Assembly: GCA_040002435.1 (NCBI GenBank)
Contig: JBDUEM010000001.1
Location: forward strand, 28,050 to 92,049
Reading direction: 5' to 3'
Length of the DNA stretch: 64,000 bases
Source: JANXXV01 sp040002435
GTDB taxonomy: Bacteria; Acidobacteriota; Terriglobia; Bryobacterales; Bryobacteraceae
The notes beneath the pieces were generated by a model. That model was not told the DNA's origin. It worked only from the letters and a program-made list of their open reading frames with translations, and did not search any database. Below are positions 34,919 to 41,644 of this stretch, in pieces. The translations under genes and the position numbers were made by a program. How positions within the stretch are numbered: the stretch's first letter is position 1; each line of letters opens with the position of its first letter.

Positions 34919-34990
34919 GGTAAGAATCGCCTCCCGCCCGGCTGGATAGCCGGGACAGGAGGCCCTCAAATTTCGGCGCTTTCGCGACCG

Positions 34991-37312
34991 TTATTTCTCC
35001 CGCAAGCAGAACCCAACGCCCAGCCGGTTCCGATGCTCGTAGCAATGGCTGTCGACCAGCGCGCGATCCGTTGCCTGCAATTCGATGGTGTAGCCACACG
35101 GAGTCATTCCTGTGGTGTCGAGCGTGAATGTACCGCTCGTACCCGTGGTATTTGATCCGTCGTAGACTACCTGGTTCGGCGCCGCGTTGGAGTTGGACAA
35201 CACGACGACGTTTTCGGGCTGGAGCACCCCGCCCACCGTAATGGGAACCAGCGAGAGAGTCACTTCGTTGAAGAAGTTATCACTCACCGAATAGGTTCCA
35301 GTGATTGTGTCCCCTACTTTTACATCCCCGCAGTCGACGATGGAAGTTAGGCCGAGGCTGACCTGAGGCCGATGTTCCAAAGTAACGCCTTCGAAGTGCG
35401 GATACCCGTTGTAAATGTGGATATTCTTGCTTTGGGTAACCATGGGAACGTAATCAATGCCATTCCAGACCCAGCCGCGAACTTCGACGAGGTAGTCTCC
35501 CTCAGCAAGGCCACCGGCCTCAAAGGCGGCCAGCGTCCGCGGATTCACGGCTTGCAGGTTCGACTCCATGTATCTGTAGTACTCCGTGCCGGCCACTCCA
35601 CCAATCACGGGACCTGGAGCGGGCAGCACAGTCTGATTGAAAATCACAGGCGGAAATAAGGCGTCGGGCGGGAACAGTGCAATCCCGAATGGGTTGGTGA
35701 GCTGGAACGGCGAACTGGAAACGTCCGTTCGAGTGACCCAAACCTGGTAGATGATGGGCTTGCTAAACGGCAGCAAGAGGCCGGTAACGTGATTGAACAC
35801 GTCGATCTTCGGCGTGAAATCACCGTCCACGATAATCTCTCCGCCGAGCGGGCTGTCGTTACCAACGCAATCGCCGGCGACACCGGTTGGATTGGCGAGC
35901 CCGGTTGTGTTGCTGATGCCATTGACGGTCACGCTGCCCAGACGCATGAGGCGAATGTGATTGCCCGGTTCGGCTGCCCCGATTTGCGCCTGCACGTGCG
36001 TATTGACGACGTTTCCCCATACTGGCGAGAAGTTGGGTCCGGTGGGCTGAGCCTGCCAGGAAAGAATCGCGCGCAGGGGAACACCGGTTAAATCGTGGCA
36101 TGCCATTTCCGTCAGATTTGAGATGCGGTAGACGGCATACATCAGCGGATTTCCGGGGCTTACGGCCGCCAGATCATGCACATTGACGGTCGCCGTTCCG
36201 AGGTCCTGCCAGGCGCCTGCGATGAAGGCGAAGAAGCTGACATATTCCTTGCTGCCGGCGGTGCACAAGCCTCCGGAGTACCCGGCATTCTGTTTGATCT
36301 GGATGACGGCGTCGAGTTCGCGGGTTTGAGGATTGTAGCCGGCACACATCAACTCTTCGAAAGACCGGTCGCCTGACTGTACACTGATGGCCTGAAGAAT
36401 GGCGCCCAGTTCAGTGCCCGCGGTGAGGGTGGTGAACGCCGCAGCGGGGAGGTTAGCCTGCTGGCGCTGATCACCGCCGTTGCCACGAACCGGGGGACCT
36501 GATTTGGGCAGTGGCAGAACGCGTTCCAGCGGCTTTTCGAGCAACTTTAATGCTTCGGTAAAACCAAAACGGTGACTCGGCACCTTGGTGTTCGCGTAAT
36601 CCGCCTTCAGATCGGCGTACTTCAACGGCTGCTGCACTTTCGCCGACAGTGTTTTTGAGACGTCCACCGTATGAAGCACTTCGGGGTCGATTTTCAGGAC
36701 GTTCGACGTGATGAGCTCGGCGATAGCAATCTCGAAGAACAAGCGCGGCGCCACCTGCACGCGCGCGTTTTTCACATTGCCCCAAGGCGGCGTGAAGCCG
36801 GGATCGTTGGGCGGCGGTTCAATGTTCCACGAAAGAATTGCCCGTACGTTTACGATATTTTCCGTAAAGCAGAACTTGCGGGCTTCGGTGAAGTCGACCG
36901 ACGCCGAATAGCTTAACGGCAGAGGAGTAGTGAGAAGACTGTGAACCTGGAATGAAGTACTTCCCAGATCGTGCCACCCGTCCGGGTGCTGGACGTAGAA
37001 GCGCACGTATTCGATGGTGCCCGCTCCGCAGGCGTCGGTTCCGTAGCCGCTGTGCTGCTTGATGTTGATGACGGCTTCCAGACGCTGCTGCTGGGGGCTG
37101 AGGCCGAGACACGTGATTTCCTCATAGGCGGTATCTGATTTCTTCGGTAGGACAATGGGGCCGCCCAGTTTGGGGAAGCTGCCGAAATAGTTCGGGTTGC
37201 CAAGGACGAGCGCCTTGAAATTCAAGCGCTCCGGGACGACCTCAGTGATGTCGGCCCGCGGGGTGGAAATCTCCTCCTTGGGGGACGGGTTGTTCTTTTT
37301 CTCTGTTGCCAT
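34991..37312 (-). CDS. Uncharacterised 773-aa protein with a duplicated domain
   Basis: Unknown family. The ATG at 37312 (MATEKKNNP) is chosen because the upstream frame start (37399) lies on the -10 element of promoter P3. No signal peptide is seen. Two clearly homologous domains occur at about residues 63-190 and 317-445: EEITCLGLSPQQQRLEAVI matches EELMCAGYNPQTRELDAVI, and VRAILSWNIEPP...WGNV matches LRAILSWQAQPT...WGNV. The last 300 residues are beta-rich with Ig-like features (VKVGDTITGTYSVSDNFFN). This looks like a structural or binding protein rather than an enzyme. It has its own ECF-type promoter and precedes DUF1360. Confidence 0.8.
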   Translation of the reverse strand: MATEKKNNPSPKEEISTPRADITEVVPERLNFKALVLGNPNYFGSFPKLGGPIVLPKKSDTAYEEITCLGLSPQQQRLEAVINIKQHSGYGTDACGAGTIEYVRFYVQHPDGWHDLGSTSFQVHSLLTTPLPLSYSASVDFTEARKFCFTENIVNVRAILSWNIEPPPNDPGFTPPWGNVKNARVQVAPRLFFEIAIAELITSNVLKIDPEVLHTVDVSKTLSAKVQQPLKYADLKADYANTKVPSHRFGFTEALKLLEKPLERVLPLPKSGPPVRGNGGDQRQQANLPAAAFTTLTAGTELGAILQAISVQSGDRSFEELMCAGYNPQTRELDAVIQIKQNAGYSGGLCTAGSKEYVSFFAFIAGAWQDLGTATVNVHDLAAVSPGNPLMYAVYRISNLTEMACHDLTGVPLRAILSWQAQPTGPNFSPVWGNVVNTHVQAQIGAAEPGNHIRLMRLGSVTVNGISNTTGLANPTGVAGDCVGNDSPLGGEIIVDGDFTPKIDVFNHVTGLLLPFSKPIIYQVWVTRTDVSSSPFQLTNPFGIALFPPDALFPPVIFNQTVLPAPGPVIGGVAGTEYYRYMESNLQAVNPRTLAAFEAGGLAEGDYLVEVRGWVWNGIDYVPMVTQSKNIHIYNGYPHFEGVTLEHRPQVSLGLTSIVDCGDVKVGDTITGTYSVSDNFFNEVTLSLVPITVGGVLQPENVVVLSNSNAAPNQVVYDGSNTTGTSGTFTLDTTGMTPCGYTIELQATDRALVDSHCYEHRNRLGVGFCLREK

Positions 37313-37397
37313 GATGTTTGGGTTACTCGGGTGAGTAATCGCCTCCACTTTTCTTGTTTTGATTGAGAGACCGGCTTCAGAATCTGCCGGACACTTC

Positions 37398-37426
37398 AAA
37401 GTGAATAGCCGGGAGAAATCGTTTCA
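37398..37426 (-). promoter_or_regulatory. ECF-type promoter P3 before the 773-aa gene
   Basis: On the minus strand: TGAAAC (37426-37421), a 16-bp spacer, TCACTTT (37404-37398). It lies about 85 bp before ATG 37312. It matches P1 and P2 in sequence and spacing, with one difference in the -10 element. Confidence 0.7.
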
Positions 37427-37537
37427 GACGGAGTGAATAAATACCGTGGTGCGTTTGTTCTTGGATGAGGGAGAAAGAGGAAGGGCAGAAACAGTGGGAG
37501 GACGGCCTCCCACTGCGCAATACATTGCAACTCTGGA

Positions 37538-38887
37538 TTATTCTTTCGCGGAGGAATCCGTGGGACAGCAACGATATTCCTGCGATTTTTCCAGCAACTC
37601 GATCTGGCGCTTCAGCAGTTGGTTGCGGAGTTCCTGTTCATCGAGATCGAGCTGAATCTTGCGCTGCACTTCGGGCTCGCAAATATCGCACGTGTCCAGG
37701 CAGCCCTTAACGATGACGCCGGCGGTGGGCAGGCAGGATTCGCTAATGACCTGGAATTCCTGCTGCGCCTGGGGCGAGACGGGGCCGCCTACCGCGGTGA
37801 GCAAGCCGGCGGAGACGAGGTCCTTATCCACCTGATCCAACGCTGCCTTCCGAACCGCGGCCGATAGAGGCTGGGCAGCCTGGAGCGCGGGGCTGAACTG
37901 CGCTGAATTCACGCCAAATGTGGCTGACCCGGGGAAGCTGTGCCGGTCGTCTGCGGCAACGCTGTCGCGGCCGATTTGTTCGACGGCCACACGATCCTTC
38001 TGAGTCGCCAGCACGCTGGTTGGCACCACCGAGATCTGCCCGCGCGAAACCGTAGGATTCTGCGATACACGGGTGGGCGCAACGGGGTCGTCAATGCGGC
38101 GCTCGATCCGTTCCAAGGTGAGGGTGACAATCTGCTTCCTGTTCAGACGATAGAAAAAGAACGTGATTGCCTGGCAGTGGTTCGGATTGGAGAACTCGCG
38201 GGAGGAGGATTCAAAGTGATCTTCCGATTCCGTTTGTACGTGCGAGCGCGTAGAGACTTCGCCGATGGATAGCGACGCCGCCGCATGGGTAGCTTGCACG
38301 GATTGGTTGGAGGACGCCCTGGCGTGCGAGGAAAGCTGGCGGGCGAAGTCCGACGTGGATGAACCGCTGTGCGAGCCGTTGGCATTGGTATCAGCGCTTG
38401 CCGAGAAGAAGCCAAGCGAGCCGCTGGCGTCGCCGTGAAAATCCCATTTGCCCGATTCCGAGTTGGAGCTGTGAGACGTATCGGTAACCGACAAATCGGA
38501 CATCGAGTTCTGCATGGCCGCCATGAAGTAGCGATCTTCGGAAAGCTGCTCATTGCGATAGCTGACGTTCGTTGCGCTGTCAAAAGTGAAGCGCGTGCGT
38601 CGGTCGCTGGTGAACAGCCTCACTTTCTCGCCGGGCAACAGCGTGATGGTGTGAATGGGATCGCCGAGGAACATGGGTCCGGGACAGCGCGTCAATCTGA
38701 CGTGCAGAATTACCTCCACTGTTACCAGGGTGGGGCGGCCGGCCGGTTCGTTCACCTGCACGCGATGCGGCAGGCGGTAACGAAAATCCAGGACGTCGCA
38801 ACAGGGATCTTTCGAGAGGATAGGACAGCAGCCGTTATCGTTGTCGGCAGCGTTAGTGTCAGTAGTCAGTTTTGGTGCGTCTTTCAT
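37538..38887 (-). CDS. Uncharacterised 449-aa protein with Cys-Cys pairs
   Basis: Unknown family. The N-terminal part has two Cys-Cys pairs (20-21 and 29-30) followed by a well-ordered segment (FRYRLPHRVQVNEPAGRPTL, then LLPGEKVRLFTSDRRTRFTF, about 35-110). The middle (about 130-230) is Ser/His-rich and low-complexity, with EDHFESSSREFSNPN after it. A C-terminal coiled coil (about 410-437) ends in CC at 440-441, preceded by the CLDTCDIC cluster. No signal or membrane segment. I recall similar proteins in other phyla without known function. The gene has an ECF-type promoter P2 with a short leader. Confidence 0.8.
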   Translation of the reverse strand: MKDAPKLTTDTNAADNDNGCCPILSKDPCCDVLDFRYRLPHRVQVNEPAGRPTLVTVEVILHVRLTRCPGPMFLGDPIHTITLLPGEKVRLFTSDRRTRFTFDSATNVSYRNEQLSEDRYFMAAMQNSMSDLSVTDTSHSSNSESGKWDFHGDASGSLGFFSASADTNANGSHSGSSTSDFARQLSSHARASSNQSVQATHAAASLSIGEVSTRSHVQTESEDHFESSSREFSNPNHCQAITFFFYRLNRKQIVTLTLERIERRIDDPVAPTRVSQNPTVSRGQISVVPTSVLATQKDRVAVEQIGRDSVAADDRHSFPGSATFGVNSAQFSPALQAAQPLSAAVRKAALDQVDKDLVSAGLLTAVGGPVSPQAQQEFQVISESCLPTAGVIVKGCLDTCDICEPEVQRKIQLDLDEQELRNQLLKRQIELLEKSQEYRCCPTDSSAKE

Positions 38888-38921
38888 GGGTGAACTCCTT
38901 GACGGATTTTTTCCGCAAAGA

Positions 38922-38950
38922 ATAGTGAGGGATCGCCTAGGAACGTTTCA
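38922..38950 (-). promoter_or_regulatory. ECF-type promoter P2 before the 449-aa gene
   Basis: On the minus strand: TGAAAC (38950-38945), a 16-bp spacer, TCACTAT (38928-38922), 35 bp before the ATG at 38887. Sequence and spacing of both elements are identical to P1. Confidence 0.75.
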
Positions 38951-39007
38951 CATCTGATTTTTGCGCACCGCCGGCATTTTGCCGGTCAACGCCGGGCCGA
39001 GTACCGG

Positions 39008-39343
39008 TTATATCTCTCTGGCAATGATTCTGTTGCTGATTTTGGCAAAGACAGAAGGCGGCAGTATTCTCCGGTCCACCAGTTCGTTCTTGTTTTTGTA
39101 AGGGCGGCCGTTGATCACTCTGCTGCTGAACACTTTACCTATGGCGGGGAGGGTTTCCAATTGGCGCGGCGTCGCTGAGTTGACGTCGATGAGATCAGCC
39201 GCAGGGACGGTTTTCGCTCCATGCTTGCCAGCGCCCTTCGGGTCCGATGCCGCAAAGAGCGACACGGCTCTCAGAAAGGCGGGGATCATTTCGGTGGAAT
39301 TCATTGCATTGCTATTTTCTTCCGATTTTAGATCATTCGCCAC
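39008..39343 (-). CDS. Helix-hairpin-helix (ComEA-like) domain protein
   Basis: A 111-residue protein read from GTG 39343 with AGGA just upstream; an internal ATG at 39304 is an alternative. The C-terminal half is a helix-hairpin-helix DNA-binding motif of the ComEA type: LIDVNSATPRQLETLPAIGK followed by RVINGRPYKNKNELVDRRIL. Unlike ComEA it has no signal peptide and is preceded by an unrelated 50-residue stretch. It is the first minus-strand gene of the uncharacterised cluster, separated by 120 bp and promoter P2 from the 449-aa gene; membership in the system is likely but not certain. Confidence 0.78.
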   Translation of the reverse strand: MANDLKSEENSNAMNSTEMIPAFLRAVSLFAASDPKGAGKHGAKTVPAADLIDVNSATPRQLETLPAIGKVFSSRVINGRPYKNKNELVDRRILPPSVFAKISNRIIAREI

Positions 39344-39488
39344 ACTTATCCTGATACTGCAGTAGTTTGACCTTAATTAATATACAAAGTGTCAAGAGTT
39401 TATGAACTTCTCGAATTATGTAGCGTGCGAGGGCGGTGCGTGAGGTGAATGCGACGGACGAGATCGTGCGGGCGCGGTAGCGCCGAGC

Positions 39489-40667
39489 CTACTTACGGCG
39501 GATGCTGTCGTTCCCGTCACTGAGCCAGCCGGCAGTGAAGCGGGCGAGGGTGAGGAAGTTCGGGCGGAACATGTTATCGATTCTCTCTCCGCGCTCGTGA
39601 AGGCAATAGATGCTCTTGTCCGCCGCTACGGCGAGATCCGAATAGCCGCTCATGCCCGGGACCAGCACCTTAGATACCGGCCAGGTTGCGCCTTCGTCGT
39701 AACTCATCTTGATGGTTAAATTCTTGCGATCGGCGTGGGCCGTCCAGGTAGAAGCTCCTACGACCTCGCGCTTGGATTCACTGGAATAGAGATTGTCTGG
39801 GTTCGCAAAGAGGATCCGGTTGCGGGAATCCTGTGGCTTGCGGGTGAGCCGCACGATGCTGCCGAAGCAGACGGGCTCCAGCAAGTCCGGGACGAAGGCC
39901 GGCCGGGTCCAACCGTGCGCCCCGTCCTTGCTATACGAGACGGCGCGGCGGTGTTCGGCTGCCTCGCTGCGAATATTCAGCATCACGCGGCCGTCCGCCA
40001 ATTCCACGGCGACGGCTTCGGACGGGTTCAGCGGCGCGTCCGCTACGATCTCGCCGCGGTTCCAGGTCTTTCCGTGATCGTCACTATAGATACTGGAAAC
40101 CACGGAGGGACGGTGATTGTGGCCGCCGCCGTTGGAAAGCCAGACAGGTACCAGCAGGCGGCCGCTGCGGAGTTGAATGCCGTGGCCTGGGCCGGTTGCG
40201 ATTGCGGTCCACTGGTATTGCGGGCGGTATTTCTCAAAGACGGCGGTGATCTCGACAGGCGGTGAGAACGAACTTCCCTGATCGCCGCTGCGCAGGTAGA
40301 AGCAGCGCCCGTAGTGAATGCAGTGGAGGAAATGGACATCTCCTGTCTGGGAATCAGGGATCATGACGGGGTTGTTGGCGGCTTTGCCGTCTCCGTTGAC
40401 GATCACGGCGGGAGGAGTGAAGGTGCGGCCGCCATCGGCGCTTCGGCGCAGCACGACGTCGATGTTGTCCCAATCGTTGCCGTCGGTTTTACGCGCTTCG
40501 GCGTATGCCAGAATCACCCCTTTTCCGGTGATCACGATTCCGGGGATGCGGTAGGTGAAGTAGCCGCCCTTATTGCCTTCGAACAAGTCCTGCCGCTCTG
40601 GTTCGGCGGCGGCCGCGGCCATTGGCGCGAGGGCAGCAAGAATTAGAACGCTGAGGGTGCGGTTCAT
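39489..40667 (-). CDS. Exported sialidase (exo-alpha-sialidase, GH33-like)
   Basis: A 392-residue secreted six-bladed propeller enzyme. The ATG at 40667 starts a signal peptide (MNRTLSVLILAALAPMAAAA). The YRIPG motif carries the catalytic-triad arginine, and four Asp-boxes are seen: SADGGRTF, SGDQGSSF, SDDHGKTW and SYDEGATW. Other family elements are EARKTDGNDWDNIDVVLRRS and the mid-domain SEAVAVELADGRVMLNIRSE with the nucleophile-activating Glu. It removes terminal sialic acid or similar sugars from glycans in the periplasm or outside the cell. It is followed upstream by a RraA-like gene on the same strand, gap 25 bp. Confidence 0.9.
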   Translation of the reverse strand: MNRTLSVLILAALAPMAAAAAEPERQDLFEGNKGGYFTYRIPGIVITGKGVILAYAEARKTDGNDWDNIDVVLRRSADGGRTFTPPAVIVNGDGKAANNPVMIPDSQTGDVHFLHCIHYGRCFYLRSGDQGSSFSPPVEITAVFEKYRPQYQWTAIATGPGHGIQLRSGRLLVPVWLSNGGGHNHRPSVVSSIYSDDHGKTWNRGEIVADAPLNPSEAVAVELADGRVMLNIRSEAAEHRRAVSYSKDGAHGWTRPAFVPDLLEPVCFGSIVRLTRKPQDSRNRILFANPDNLYSSESKREVVGASTWTAHADRKNLTIKMSYDEGATWPVSKVLVPGMSGYSDLAVAADKSIYCLHERGERIDNMFRPNFLTLARFTAGWLSDGNDSIRRK

Positions 40668-40692
40668 CCTGATTGATTCACTCCACATCTAT

Positions 40693-41382
40693 TTACTCCA
40701 CGAATTTTTGGAATCCGTCCACGGAGAAGGCATCACTGCGCACCCAGTCCATCAGGCGCCGTTCGCGCTTACGGATCTCGTCAATGTGCGCGAGAATCTC
40801 TTCCTCGTGGCCGGAGGGCACGCCGAGGACGCCGTTCTCGTCGGCATGCAGGACGTCGCCGGGGCGAATGACGAGGCCGTGGATCTGGACGGGAACGCCG
40901 ACCCGCGCGATGCGGAAGTTGGCGTGGCTCACCACGGCGCCGCGTGCGAAGTAATGAAAGCCGAGCGCGCGGACTTCCGGGATATCCCGGACGGCGCAAT
41001 CGCTTACCAGGCCAACCGCGCCCAGGCGTTGGAACACGGAGGCCATGACTTCGCCGCAATGCGCTGCATAGTCGGGATGGCCGCCCACCTCTTGCAGTGC
41101 GATCACGGCGGGCTTTGGGGATTGTTGCAGGGCTTTGTACAGTTCGACGAACTGATTCAAGTCGAAGGGTTCGCAATCCGTGATGCTTTCCACCTGGGCG
41201 GTGACGGCGTAACCGCACATGCGCCCGAATTCAGGAAACAGGCAGCGGACCTGCAGGGGAGTGAAGCCGTCGCGATGAGGGCGGACCTTCAGCAATTCGA
41301 TGGCATTGGAGAGGGTGGGTGAATCGACCGTTTTCAGGCGCTCGATCCAGGACATGTTTTGTTGCTGTTCAGAGAGGATCAT
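40693..41382 (-). CDS. RraA family protein (possible 4-hydroxy-4-methyl-2-oxoglutarate aldolase type)
   Basis: A 229-residue RraA-fold protein. The core segment GLVSDCAVRDIPEVRALGFH (about 125-145) contains the conserved (S/T)D-x-x-x-R-D motif that binds a divalent metal and phosphate or keto acid in RraA-like aldolases, and VIRPGDVLHADENGVLGVP is the usual C-terminal core. The family covers RNase E inhibitors and pyruvate-releasing aldolases; position next to a sialidase favours a metabolic role. The first ATG (41382) or the internal one at 41355 could be used. Confidence 0.85.
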   Translation of the reverse strand: MILSEQQQNMSWIERLKTVDSPTLSNAIELLKVRPHRDGFTPLQVRCLFPEFGRMCGYAVTAQVESITDCEPFDLNQFVELYKALQQSPKPAVIALQEVGGHPDYAAHCGEVMASVFQRLGAVGLVSDCAVRDIPEVRALGFHYFARGAVVSHANFRIARVGVPVQIHGLVIRPGDVLHADENGVLGVPSGHEEEILAHIDEIRKRERRLMDWVRSDAFSVDGFQKFVE

Positions 41383-41577
41383 GGTTTATTTGATTTCCCA
41401 GCGCCAGGCTTGTCGCCGTGCATGCCTGATACGTTTTTGCTATCGATCATCTTATATGACAGGAAATCGAATGCGAGCAGCGGCGCGCTGACCTGATGGG
41501 GTGAAGCGTGGAGTTGCCGGATAGTTCGTAGATGCCGCGATGAACGGCGAGGCCGTGCCGCCGGTTGCGTAAATATG

Positions 41578-41583
41578 TATAAT
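41578..41583 (+). promoter_or_regulatory. Candidate -10 element for TonB receptor 2
   Basis: A perfect TATAAT lies 62 bp before the receptor start in the 262-bp gap after the RraA gene, preceded by AT-rich sequence. No good -35 hexamer at the usual spacing is present. Confidence 0.3.
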
Positions 41584-41644
41584 TCTCACGAAACATAAAA
41601 CTTTAAGCTCGAATCTAACTAGCCAGCTTCGGTGGAGGATTTCC

